This document shows, piece after piece, positions 17,617-25,045 of a stretch of DNA of 64,000 nt. The notes beneath the pieces were generated by a model that saw only the letters and a list, made by a program, of their open reading frames with translations, searched no databases and was not told where the DNA came from. Numbering within the stretch: position 1 is the stretch's first letter; the number at the start of each line of letters is the position of its first letter. Origin of the DNA: Prevotellaceae bacterium UBA4332 (GTDB lineage: Bacteria; Bacteroidota; Bacteroidia; Bacteroidales; Bacteroidaceae); the NCBI GenBank assembly GCA_002394365.1, contig DGTQ01000005.1, positions 62,001 through 126,000 of the forward strand, read 5' to 3'. A program made the position numbers and the translations under genes.

Positions 17617-18933
17617 TTAGTTAAACAACTTGGCTGACAAGTTCTGCAGTGCCTGCTTCTTATCCTCTTCCCTGATGAGGAAAGAGATGTTGTAATTAGA
17701 ACCACCGTATGAAATCATGCGCACTGGTATGTTTGCCATAGCGTCTGTAACGAGGGTCTCAAAACCTACGTTGCTCCAATCAAGGTCGCCTGCCACACAG
17801 ATGATACACATACCCTCATCTACAGTTACAGAACCATACTTTTTCAGTTCATCAACAATTCTGCCAAGGTTAGTCTTGTTATCAATAGAGACACTCACAC
17901 CTACCTCTGAGGTCGTAATCATATCAATAGGAGTATTGTTGGTCTCGAATATCTCAAAAACCTTTCTCAGGAAACCTGTAGCAAGGAGCATGCGGCTTGA
18001 CTTTATCTTAATAGCCGTAATATTATCCTTAGCAGCTACAGCCTTTATCTTTCCCTTTACGAGGTCGTTGTTGATAACTGTGCCCTCAGCGTCTGGCTCC
18101 ATAGTGTTCTTGATGCGAACAGGTATGCCTGCAAACTTTGCTGGCTGAACACATGTTGGGTGCAGAATCTTTGCACCAAAGTATGCCAACTCTGCAGCCT
18201 CCTCAAAGTTCAGCTGGTGAACTGCGTCTGTCTTCTCTACAAAACGTGGATCGTTGTTGTGCATACCGTCTATGTCCGTCCATATCAGTATCTCGTCAGC
18301 CATCATGGCTGCACCTATCAGTGATGCTGTGTAGTCGGAACCACCTCTCTGCAGGTTGTCCACCTCGTCATAGGCATTACGACATACAAAACCCTGTGTG
18401 ATGTATATCTGATAACCCTGATTAGCCTTCATAACCTTTGACAGATGCTCCTTTATGTAAGGCATGTCTGGCTCCGCATTCTTATCGGTGCGCATGAAAG
18501 AAAGAGCATCAAGCAAAACTGTCTTCACACCCTGTTCGTTCAGGTAGTTTGTCACCATGTTGGTTGACATCACCTCACCCTGAGCCACAACTATCTTCTC
18601 CTCAAAACTGGTAAAGGTATCCTTGGTGAAAGAACGCAGATAGTCGAATTCTTTCTTCAGGAAATCACGCGTCTTGTTCTTCATGGCATCAGTAGAGTAA
18701 AGCTCCTCCACATGTTCCATGTATTTTTTCTCCAACTTGTTGATTACCTCTTGCGCACCTTCAGGGTTCTTCTTGTAGAGGTAGTCCGAAATCTCAACCA
18801 GTGAGTTCGTTGTTCCTGACATAGCCGAGAGAACTACGAAAGTAGGCTCACCAGACTTTGTTATTATCTTTGCGACACCTTTCATGCGCTCAGGAGAGCC
18901 TACAGACGTGCCACCAAATTTCATTACTTCCAT
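17617..18933 (-). CDS. lysC: Aspartate kinase (monofunctional)
   Basis: The protein has 438 residues starting MEVMKFGGTSVGSPERM, the KFGGTS nucleotide motif. QGEVMSTNMV, RGGSDYTASLIG (substrate site) and 'WTDIDGMHNNDPR' follow. From about residue 300 there are two ACT domains ('AIKIKSSRMLLATGFLRKVFEIFE', then 'GMCIICVAGDLDW'), which normally bind lysine or threonine for feedback control. There is no fused homoserine dehydrogenase. It is the first step of the aspartate family and is followed by lysA after 15 bases. Confidence 0.94.
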   Translation of the reverse strand: MEVMKFGGTSVGSPERMKGVAKIITKSGEPTFVVLSAMSGTTNSLVEISDYLYKKNPEGAQEVINKLEKKYMEHVEELYSTDAMKNKTRDFLKKEFDYLRSFTKDTFTSFEEKIVVAQGEVMSTNMVTNYLNEQGVKTVLLDALSFMRTDKNAEPDMPYIKEHLSKVMKANQGYQIYITQGFVCRNAYDEVDNLQRGGSDYTASLIGAAMMADEILIWTDIDGMHNNDPRFVEKTDAVHQLNFEEAAELAYFGAKILHPTCVQPAKFAGIPVRIKNTMEPDAEGTVINNDLVKGKIKAVAAKDNITAIKIKSSRMLLATGFLRKVFEIFETNNTPIDMITTSEVGVSVSIDNKTNLGRIVDELKKYGSVTVDEGMCIICVAGDLDWSNVGFETLVTDAMANIPVRMISYGGSNYNISFLIREEDKKQALQNLSAKLFN

Positions 18934-19032
18934 CTTCTTATTCTTTTATTTTTTATTCTTTATACTCTATACTTTAAACCTTATACCTTATACCTTATAC
19001 TTTATTCTTTATTCTTTATACTTTACAATATA
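18934..19032. repeat. AT-rich word repeat between ftsE-like gene and lysC
   Basis: The 99-base spacer is built of variations on CTTTATACTTTATTCTTTA, TATACCTTATACC and similar words. It is low-complexity slippage-type DNA like that seen in other gaps of this window. No promoter box is evident, so lysC may rely on read-through from the his-ftsE genes. Confidence 0.6.
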
Positions 19033-19713
19033 CTATCTCTCTAATTCTGAGAGTTCAACAAACTTCTGTTCGTCACACTGGAACACCTTACCAGGGAAAC
19101 GCTCCAGTATAGGCAGGTTGTGAGTAGTCATCACTACCGATGTGCCCGATGCTACGATATCGTTAAACAGACTGATAATCTGGTCTGCCGTTTCGGGATC
19201 GAGGTTTCCTGTTGGCTCATCAGCAAGGATTATCTTTGGCGAATTAAGCAAAGAACGCGCTATGGCTATGCGTTGCTGCTCGCCACCAGACAGTTCGTGT
19301 GGCATTTTGTCCTCCACGCCCGTCATCTTCACGGCCTTAAGCACCTCTGTCACTCGGTCTTCTATCTCGCTCTTATCCTTCCATCCCGTTGCCATTAATA
19401 CAAACTCCAGGTTCTTCTTTACGGAACGGTCAGTAAGCAACTGGAAATCCTGGAAGATGATACCCATCTCCCTGCGCAGACACTGTATCTCTTTGCGTGA
19501 CACATCCATCATGTCACGTCCCAATACCATTGCCTTGTCTGCTGTGTCTATCTCCATGTCACCATAGAAAGTCTTCAGCAGTGAACTCTTTCCTGAGCCC
19601 ACTTTTCCTATGATGTATATCAACTCACCTTCTTCAACGGCGAAATTTACGCCCTCCAGCACGTAGTCATTATCCTTATGACTGAAGGTAACGTTTTTAT
19701 AATCTATCAGCAT
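19033..19713 (-). CDS. ftsE: ABC transporter ATP-binding protein, FtsE-like
   Basis: The start is taken at ATG 19713 (MLIDYKNVTF). The in-frame start at 19749 would overlap hisE and add residues without homology. The protein has 226 residues with Walker A IIGKVGSGKSS (about 35-45), Q-loop IIFQDFQLL, signature LSGGEQQR, Walker B IILADEPTG and switch His in TTHN. FtsE partners FtsX at the septum to control cell-wall hydrolases. No ftsX is adjacent here, so the name is by similarity only. A LolD-like export ATPase is the alternative. Confidence 0.8.
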   Translation of the reverse strand: MLIDYKNVTFSHKDNDYVLEGVNFAVEEGELIYIIGKVGSGKSSLLKTFYGDMEIDTADKAMVLGRDMMDVSRKEIQCLRREMGIIFQDFQLLTDRSVKKNLEFVLMATGWKDKSEIEDRVTEVLKAVKMTGVEDKMPHELSGGEQQRIAIARSLLNSPKIILADEPTGNLDPETADQIISLFNDIVASGTSVVMTTHNLPILERFPGKVFQCDEQKFVELSELER

Positions 19714-19733
19714 AGTTATCGTTAACGTTATAC

Positions 19734-20048
19734 TTAATGCTTTTTCCAACCAGGGTTATGGCGCTCGGCAAGTTCTGCTGCCAGGTCCTCTATACGCAAG
19801 CCCTTTGACGTCAATAGCACAATGAGGTGATACAGCATGTCCGAACCCTCATACACCAACCTGTCGTTAGTACCGTTGGTCGCCTCTATCACCAGTTCCA
19901 GCGCTTCTTCGCCTACCTTCTGTGCCATACGGTTCAATCCGTCCTTAAACAAAGAGGTAGTGTAGCTGCCTTCTGGCATTTCTTTGTAACGTGTCTCAAT
20001 AAAGTCCTGTAACTCTGTCAGGAACAACAGTGGATTTTTTTCTTCCAT
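19734..20048 (-). CDS. hisE: Phosphoribosyl-ATP pyrophosphatase (HisE), separate gene
   Basis: The protein has 104 residues and is an all-alpha MazG-like protein: 'LLFLTELQDFIETRYKEMPEGSYT', 'RMAQKVGEEALELVIEAT' with the E-x-x-E metal site, and 'YEGSDMLYHLIVLL'. It splits pyrophosphate from phosphoribosyl-ATP in step 2 of histidine synthesis. In most Bacteroidales this domain is fused to HisI; here it is a free-standing gene 46 bases after hisI and in another frame. The start matches the old inter-domain linker (EEKNPLLFL). Confidence 0.9.
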   Translation of the reverse strand: MEEKNPLLFLTELQDFIETRYKEMPEGSYTTSLFKDGLNRMAQKVGEEALELVIEATNGTNDRLVYEGSDMLYHLIVLLTSKGLRIEDLAAELAERHNPGWKKH

Positions 20049-20094
20049 TTATATTCTAATTGCTAATTCCTTATTACTAATTGCTAATTGCCAA

Positions 20095-20406
20095 TTATCT
20101 ATTCTCCTCTCCCCAACAGGTGTCTGTTCCCGTGTGACAGGTAGGACCATGAGGATGTACCTTAACGAGCAGGGTATCATTGTCACAATCCACCTTTATA
20201 TCAACCAGGTCAAGAAAGTTACCACTTGTCTCACCTTTTGTCCAAAGGCATTTTCTGCCTCTGCTCCAGAATGTCACCATGCCTGTCTCCATAGTCTTTT
20301 CATAAGCCTCTTTATTCATGTAGCCCAGCATCAGCACATTCTTAGTCTTGGCATCCTGTATGATAGCGGGAACCAGTCCACCGCCTTTTTCGAAATCTAT
20401 CTTCAT
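20095..20406 (-). CDS. hisI: Phosphoribosyl-AMP cyclohydrolase (HisI), separate gene
   Basis: The protein has 103 residues: 'LVPAIIQDAKTKNVLMLGYMN', 'TGMVTFWSRGRKCLWTKGETSGN', then the metal-binding DCDNDT and GPTCHTGTDTCWG cysteines. It opens the adenine ring of PR-AMP in step 3 of histidine synthesis. It ends at WGEENR, exactly where fused HisIE proteins run into the HisE domain. The following 46 bases are TAATTGCTAATT-type repeats. It is 21 bases after hisF. Confidence 0.93.
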   Translation of the reverse strand: MKIDFEKGGGLVPAIIQDAKTKNVLMLGYMNKEAYEKTMETGMVTFWSRGRKCLWTKGETSGNFLDLVDIKVDCDNDTLLVKVHPHGPTCHTGTDTCWGEENR

Positions 20407-20427
20407 TTTACAATTTCTAATTACTTA

Positions 20428-21180
20428 TCATCTGACGATAACTCCCTCTTCCTTCAACCATTGCTTCAACTCTGGTATAGGAATCTCTCCAAAGTGGAAC
20501 ACCGATGCCGCCAGCGCAGCATCAGCCTTACCCAGTGTGAAGGCATCACGAAAATGCTCTTTCTTGCCTGCACCGCCACTTGCTATTATCGGTATAGGCA
20601 GGGCATCAGCCAACATAGCAAGTGCCTCGTTAGCAAAACCCTGCTTCACGCCATCATGATTCATCGAGGTAAAGAGTATCTCACCAGCCCCTCTGTCGGC
20701 AACTTCCTTTGCCCAGTCGAGCAAAGTGCGCTCCACTCTTATCCTGCCCCCGTTGATGTAGCAATGCCATCCATCCTCGTCATTACGGGCATCGATGGCG
20801 CATACACACACCTGAGAACCAAACCTACTTGCTATCTCGTCTATAAACTCAGGACGGCGCAAGGCTGCACTGTTTACACTCACCTTGTCGGCACCTGCGG
20901 CAAGCATTTTGTCAACATCCTCTATGGCATTGATGCCCCCGCCTACTGTGAAGGGAATGTTTATCTCCCTTGCCACGCGAGTCACCATGTCGGTAAATGT
21001 TTTTCTGCCCTCATGCGAAGCTGTAATGTCAAGGTAGCACAGCTCGTCAGCACCAGCATCGCTATATGCTTTACCCAACTCTACTGGGTCACCAGCCGAG
21101 CGCAGGTTAACGAAGTTGGTACCCTTGACGGTTTCACCATTCTTCACATCCAAACAAGGTATGATTCGCTTTGCTAACAT
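20428..21180 (-). CDS. hisF: Imidazole glycerol phosphate synthase, cyclase subunit
   Basis: This is a 250-residue TIM barrel. It starts MLAKRIIPCLDVKNGETVKG, with the first catalytic Asp in CLDV. The second catalytic Asp is in VCVCAIDARND. Phosphate-binding 'FTVGGGINAIEDV' and 'IIASGGAGKKEHF' are present. It uses ammonia from HisH to make IGP and AICAR. The gene lies 7 bases after hisA. Confidence 0.96.
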   Translation of the reverse strand: MLAKRIIPCLDVKNGETVKGTNFVNLRSAGDPVELGKAYSDAGADELCYLDITASHEGRKTFTDMVTRVAREINIPFTVGGGINAIEDVDKMLAAGADKVSVNSAALRRPEFIDEIASRFGSQVCVCAIDARNDEDGWHCYINGGRIRVERTLLDWAKEVADRGAGEILFTSMNHDGVKQGFANEALAMLADALPIPIIASGGAGKKEHFRDAFTLGKADAALAASVFHFGEIPIPELKQWLKEEGVIVR

Positions 21181-21187
21181 TCAACTC

Positions 21188-21907
21188 TTAACTTTCAAAG
21201 TTCAACTCTCCTACCATTATTCTTCCCTCATAATATGCCTTGCCAAATACCACAGCGGGTATTCCAGCCTTGTCGAGGGCTATAATGTCATCATTGCTCC
21301 CCACTCCACCTGAAGCTATCAGGTGAAGGTCGGGAAACTCCGTCATTATCTCTTTGTATAGCTCTATGGCAGGTCCCTCGAGTGTACCGTCCTTGCTTAT
21401 CTCTGTGCAAAGCACATTTCTCACGCCTTTCGCCACATATTTTCTGAGGAATGGCATCAGGTCTTCCTCCGAGTCTTCTTTCCACCCGTTGATACTTATC
21501 TTGCCATTGCGCACGTCAGCACCCAGCACAATCTTCTCTGCACCATATTTCTCTATCCACTCCATGCAGAGCTCAGGATTCGTTACGGCTATGCTACCAA
21601 GTGTCACCATCCTGGCACCTGCCTTGAAAGCCTTCTCTATATCCTCAGCCGTCTTTATGCCACCGCCGAAATCCACAGTCAGACTCGTGTTATCAGTAAT
21701 AGCCTTCAGTACAGCATCGTTCACTATGTGCTTGGATTTGGCACCATCAAGGTCAACCACGTGCAGACGTTTGAAACCAAGTTTTTCAAACTCCTTAGCC
21801 TGCGCCACAGGGTCCTCGTTGTATATCTTCTTGCTGTCATACTCTCCCTTGGTAAGTCTTACACACTTACCTCCTATCAGGTCTATGGCAGGAATCAGTT
21901 CTATCAT
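21188..21907 (-). CDS. hisA: ProFAR isomerase
   Basis: This is a 239-residue TIM barrel starting MIELIPAIDLIGGKCVRL, with the first catalytic Asp in AIDL. 'LTVDFGGGIKTAEDIEKA' and 'LHLIASGGVGSNDDI' are the phosphate loops, and the second Asp lies in VLGADVRNGK. It isomerises ProFAR to PRFAR in histidine synthesis and lies 11 bases after hisH. Confidence 0.96.
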   Translation of the reverse strand: MIELIPAIDLIGGKCVRLTKGEYDSKKIYNEDPVAQAKEFEKLGFKRLHVVDLDGAKSKHIVNDAVLKAITDNTSLTVDFGGGIKTAEDIEKAFKAGARMVTLGSIAVTNPELCMEWIEKYGAEKIVLGADVRNGKISINGWKEDSEEDLMPFLRKYVAKGVRNVLCTEISKDGTLEGPAIELYKEIMTEFPDLHLIASGGVGSNDDIIALDKAGIPAVVFGKAYYEGRIMVGELNFES

Positions 21908-21918
21908 CTTTCTATCTT

Positions 21919-22569
21919 TCAGTTTTCAATCTCCATAAAGTTCTGGAGTATCCTTGCACCTACCATCCCACTCTTCTCTGGGTGGAACTGTGTTGCATAG
22001 AAGTTATCCTTATGGATAGCGGCAGAATAGTCCAGCGTAAAGTTTGTCTGTGCTATGGTATATTCCTCATGCAGCGGCACATAGTAGGAATGTACAAAAT
22101 AGACGAAGTCACCCTCATTCACCCCCTTGAACAGGTCGATGCCAGAGTTGTCAATTTCTAATTTCTCATTTCTAATTTCTAATTTTTCGTTCTCTGGGAA
22201 CGAAAGACTATTCCACCCCATCTGTGGCACCTTGTCTTCACGTCTTGCTGGCACAAAACGTTTCACATCCATGGGGAATATGCCGAGACAGTCCGTATCA
22301 CCCTCCTCAGAGTGTCTGCACAATAGCTGCTGACCTATACATATACCAAGCACGGGCTGTCTCAGTCCACATATCACCTTGTCCAGTCCGTGCTCGCGCA
22401 GATAGTTCATAGCGTGGCTTGCCTCTCCCTGTCCAGGGAAAATCACACGATCAGCCTTCGCCAACAACTCAGCATCATCCGTCAATATCGGTTCTATGCC
22501 CAGTCTCTTCACCGCATTGATAACGCTGAATACATTGCCCGCATTATATTTTACTATTGCAACTTGCAT
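21919..22569 (-). CDS. hisH: Imidazole glycerol phosphate synthase, glutaminase subunit, with repeat insertion
   Basis: This is a 216-residue class I glutamine amidotransferase: oxyanion region FPGQGEASHAM, nucleophile Cys77 in LGICIGQQLLC, and His/Glu in YATQFHPEKSGM. It supplies ammonia to HisF. Residues 127-141 (NEKLEIRNEKLEIDN) are an extra low-complexity loop encoded by an AT-rich repeat (22147-22191) of the same kind as nearby spacers. The core motifs on both sides are intact, so the enzyme is probably active. It heads the his gene train with a promoter 24 bases upstream. Confidence 0.94.
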   Translation of the reverse strand: MQVAIVKYNAGNVFSVINAVKRLGIEPILTDDAELLAKADRVIFPGQGEASHAMNYLREHGLDKVICGLRQPVLGICIGQQLLCRHSEEGDTDCLGIFPMDVKRFVPARREDKVPQMGWNSLSFPENEKLEIRNEKLEIDNSGIDLFKGVNEGDFVYFVHSYYVPLHEEYTIAQTNFTLDYSAAIHKDNFYATQFHPEKSGMVGARILQNFMEIEN

Positions 22570-22592
22570 TCCGTCTCTTTTAATTTAAGGTG

Positions 22593-22600
22593 CAAAGTTA
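22593..22600 (-). promoter_or_regulatory. Promoter -7 element of the his operon
   Basis: CAAAGTTA on the plus strand reads TAACTTTG on the minus strand, a match to TAnnTTTG. It lies 24 bases upstream of the hisH ATG. A clear -33 box is not visible at the right distance (TAAA-type words only). Confidence 0.5.
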
Positions 22601-22675
22601 CATATTTTTTCCGACAAAAAGGCATAAATTTAAGAGAAAATTTGCAACAGTCCAAACAACATCTATCTTCTTCTG

Positions 22676-23128
22676 TTATTTCCCGAGTATCTGCTCTGCA
22701 TGCTCCTTGGTTTTCACCTGTTTGCCAGCATAGATTTGTTCGATGAAGCCCTCTTCGTTGATGATGAAGGTGGTGCGTATGGTACCCATTACCTTCTTAC
22801 CATACATCGACTTCTCTCCCCAAGCACCCATCGCCTCCAGCAGCTCGTGGTCGATATCTGCAATCAGGGGGAACGGCAACTGGTGTTTCTCCTTAAACTT
22901 CATATGCGAATTGGCTGAGTCCTTGCTCACGCCAACCACCTCATAACCCTTACCCTGCAACTCGCCATAGTGGTCGCGCAGACTGCAAGCTTCAGCAGTG
23001 CATCCGCTGGTATTGTCCTTTGGATAGAAATACAGTACCAGTTTCCTACCCTTATAGTCACTCAAACGTATCTCGCGCCCCAGTTCGTCTTTGCCCAGTA
23101 TCTCAGGCGCCTTATCTCCTATATTCAT
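22676..23128 (-). CDS. bcp: Thioredoxin-dependent peroxiredoxin, Bcp/PrxQ type
   Basis: The start is taken at ATG 23128 (MNIGDKAPEILGKDE), which matches the family. The ORF reaches 23152, but the extra residues come from AT-rich spacer repeats. The protein has 150 residues. The peroxidatic and resolving cysteines sit in DNTSGCTAEACSLRD (Cys43 and Cys48, five apart, as in PrxQ). It reduces peroxides with thioredoxin in the cytoplasm. It is downstream of rubrerythrin, another peroxide-defence gene, on the same strand. Confidence 0.93.
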   Translation of the reverse strand: MNIGDKAPEILGKDELGREIRLSDYKGRKLVLYFYPKDNTSGCTAEACSLRDHYGELQGKGYEVVGVSKDSANSHMKFKEKHQLPFPLIADIDHELLEAMGAWGEKSMYGKKVMGTIRTTFIINEEGFIEQIYAGKQVKTKEHAEQILGK

Positions 23129-23160
23129 TTTAATTTTAATTTCAATTGTCAATTATCAAT

Positions 23161-23262
23161 TGTCCTCCGAGCTCTGCTCGCCTGTAATCGGACGCACCAC
23201 AGGTGCTACGCTTGCAGGGCAAGAACACCCACTGGAGCGCAAGAATTATCAACTGTCAATTA
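23161..23262. repeat. Mosaic repeat with three triloop mini-palindromes
   Basis: Between bcp and rubrerythrin lie three perfect interrupted palindromes with 5-bp arms and 3-nt loops: CGAGC-tct-GCTCG (23168-23180), GCACC-aca-GGTGC (23194-23206) and CTTGC-agg-GCAAG (23211-23223). The word CACCCACTGGAGCGCAAGAA follows, which recurs at 35214 and in altered form at 60966. AATTATCAACTGTC-type AT words lie on both sides. No gene is present. Confidence 0.75.
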
Positions 23263-23805
23263 TCAATAGTTCTCCGCCTTAATCTGGAAGTAGCTCTGTG
23301 GATGGTCGCATACTGGGCACACCTCAGGAGCCTTCTTGCCGATAACGATGTGACCACAGTTAGCGCACTGCCATATCACATCACCCTCACGAGAGAACAC
23401 GATAGCATCCTGTATATTCTTCAGCAGCTTACGGTAGCGCTCCTCATGGTGCTTCTCTATTGCAGCCACCTGCTCAAACTTCTCGGCTATCTCGTCGAAA
23501 CCCTCTTCGCGAGCCTCCTTAGCCATACGGTCATACATATCCGTCCATTCAAAGTTCTCGCCGTTGGCAGCATCAGCCAGATTAGTAGCCGTATCGCTCA
23601 CGCTACCACCATTCAGGTACTTATACCACATCTTGGCATGCTCCTTCTCGTTAGCCGCCGTTTCCTCGAATATAGCAGCTATCTGCACATATCCGTCCTT
23701 CTTCGCCTTAGACGCAAAGTAACTGTACTTGTTACGTGCCATGCTCTCACCAGCAAATGCCTCCTTGAGGTTCTGCTCGGTCTTAGTTCCTTTCAGTTCT
23801 TTCAT
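23263..23805 (-). CDS. rbr: Rubrerythrin
   Basis: The start is at ATG 23805 (MKELKGTKTEQNLKEAF), giving 180 residues, the family length. The 21 extra upstream codons in the ORF contain the promoter. The ferritin-like di-iron part has 'ESMARNKYSYFA' and 'EETAANEKEHAKMW'. The C-terminal rubredoxin-like domain has CANCGH and CPVCDHPQ (two CxxC). It reduces hydrogen peroxide in anaerobes. A promoter lies 31 bases upstream, and bcp follows 134 bases downstream. Confidence 0.95.
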   Translation of the reverse strand: MKELKGTKTEQNLKEAFAGESMARNKYSYFASKAKKDGYVQIAAIFEETAANEKEHAKMWYKYLNGGSVSDTATNLADAANGENFEWTDMYDRMAKEAREEGFDEIAEKFEQVAAIEKHHEERYRKLLKNIQDAIVFSREGDVIWQCANCGHIVIGKKAPEVCPVCDHPQSYFQIKAENY

Positions 23806-23835
23806 CGTTTTAATTATTAGTGATTTCACTCGATG

Positions 23836-23843
23836 CAAAAATA
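23836..23843 (-). promoter_or_regulatory. Promoter -7 element of rubrerythrin
   Basis: CAAAAATA on the plus strand reads TATTTTTG on the minus strand, matching TAnnTTTG, 31 bases ahead of the ATG at 23805. It supports the shorter start, because the longer ORF would begin upstream of it. Confidence 0.5.
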
Positions 23844-23892
23844 GCAATAATTCTACTATTTCCATCATCTTTGTGCATTATTTTTGCAATTC

Positions 23893-24255
23893 TTAAGTAA
23901 TATTCCAAAAATCATCGTCATTTAGTTCTGGTTCCCACAGATACTTCACCATATCCACATGACCGTTAGCCTTAAACCTTATGCCCTCATCCTCCAACAT
24001 ATTCCGTTGCATCGCCCATCCCGGAGCCGTGCGTCCCTCCTTATTCACCACTCGGTGACAAGGCAACTCTGCCGCTTTAGGCGAATATCTCAGAGTCCTC
24101 CCCACCATCCTCGAATGACTGGGCCAGCCAGCCCATGCCGCAATATGCCCGTATGTTGTCACCCTGCCACGAGGTATCTGCGCAACGATACTCAGCACAT
24201 CCTCGCCAAACCTCCTCGCCTGCTCTTGGCTCATCCTATCGGGATAGTCTATCAT
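23893..24255 (-). CDS. MGMT-family DNA alkyltransferase
   Basis: The protein has 120 residues and consists only of the DNA-binding/active-site domain: 'VAQIPRGRVTTYGHIAAWAGWP', 'MVGRTLRYSP' and the reactive PCHRVVNKEG with Cys present (alkyltransferase-like ATL proteins have Trp there). It would accept alkyl groups from O6-alkylguanine or flag the lesion. It lacks the N-terminal domain of Ada/Ogt, as is common for short MGMTs. It stands alone between rubrerythrin and a small helical protein gene. Confidence 0.85.
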   Translation of the reverse strand: MIDYPDRMSQEQARRFGEDVLSIVAQIPRGRVTTYGHIAAWAGWPSHSRMVGRTLRYSPKAAELPCHRVVNKEGRTAPGWAMQRNMLEDEGIRFKANGHVDMVKYLWEPELNDDDFWNIT

Positions 24256-24309
24256 CTTGTCATATAATATCTTTTTCCCGTCTTGTATGTTGCGATATTA
24301 TCGCAACTA

Positions 24310-24540
24310 CTATTCATACTGATTCTTCCGCCTATGCTGTTCCATCAAGGCAAGAAGTTCCTTAAACTTCTCCACCCTCTCAGGGTTCATCTTCCCAGCA
24401 TTCAGCACCTTTCTGTTCGCCTTTAGCCAGTTCATCATATCATGCTCCTCAATCCGATACTTCGACGGATTCCGCTTGTTGGTATAAATAAAATTCAGTA
24501 CCTCGTAGTATTTTATCTGCCACCTTTCGTCTTGACTCAT
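24310..24540 (-). CDS. Helicase-associated (HA)-like domain protein
   Basis: This 76-residue basic, helical protein has the pattern 'W...YYEVLNFIYTNKRNPSKYRIEEHDMMNWLKANRKVLNAGKM'. It resembles the helicase-associated domain (a three-helix DNA-binding-like repeat usually found in tandem at helicase C-termini). Here it occurs alone. Function is unknown. It is 29 bases downstream of wbuC. Confidence 0.65.
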   Translation of the reverse strand: MSQDERWQIKYYEVLNFIYTNKRNPSKYRIEEHDMMNWLKANRKVLNAGKMNPERVEKFKELLALMEQHRRKNQYE

Positions 24541-24569
24541 AAACAGTTTATTCTTTATGATATATGCAA

Positions 24570-25001
24570 CTATGCACCGTATGCTGTATCCTTAGCCTCA
24601 AAGATTGCTGAAGGCTCAAAAACCTCGATAGAGTGCCATGCACCCTTTGGTACCTGAATCCCGTATTTTTGTTCGCGAGGACAGAGGCGGTGCCTTGCCA
24701 CTTCTACAAAAGCGCTTTCATCAAGCGCTTTTTCTCCGTTATGTGCTGGTTTATCAGCATCTCCTTGAATTTCTTCGTAGAACACTTCGTCCATACATCC
24801 CTCAATACATATCACAGTTTCCGATGTCTTCAGGTGTCTGTGAATAGGAACACGAGTTCCAGGTTCGAGCACATTCAACATTCGTTGCGAGGTATCTTCA
24901 GGAGTAGTGCGCAAATCATAATTCATTCTTAGTCGCTCGTTTTCCCTTGCCTTCTCGTGTAGTTCGGAAAGCAATTCTTGGTTTATCAGTTGAACTTCCA
25001 T
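24570..25001 (-). CDS. wbuC: WbuC-family cupin
   Basis: The protein has 143 residues: 'INQELLSELHEKARENERLRMNYDL' at the start, as in WbuC, then the cupin metal motif 'PGTRVPIHRHLKTSETVICIEG' with His and Glu ligands. WbuC genes usually accompany O-antigen or capsule loci; its reaction is unknown. It lies just downstream of the WecA-like transferase, 8 kb from the capsule genes, and supports the idea that this end belongs to surface glycan synthesis. Confidence 0.85.
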   Translation of the reverse strand: MEVQLINQELLSELHEKARENERLRMNYDLRTTPEDTSQRMLNVLEPGTRVPIHRHLKTSETVICIEGCMDEVFYEEIQGDADKPAHNGEKALDESAFVEVARHRLCPREQKYGIQVPKGAWHSIEVFEPSAIFEAKDTAYGA

Positions 25002-25045
25002 ACTCTTAATTTGAAATCTGTCTCTAAACCCTAAACCTTAAACTC

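Noticed and set aside
20045..20100. A sequencing frameshift in a fused hisIE
   Set aside because: The two parts are separated by a stop, 46 bases of repeat and a new ATG at the linker, which is more than a single-base error would produce. It is kept as a real split, with resequencing suggested.
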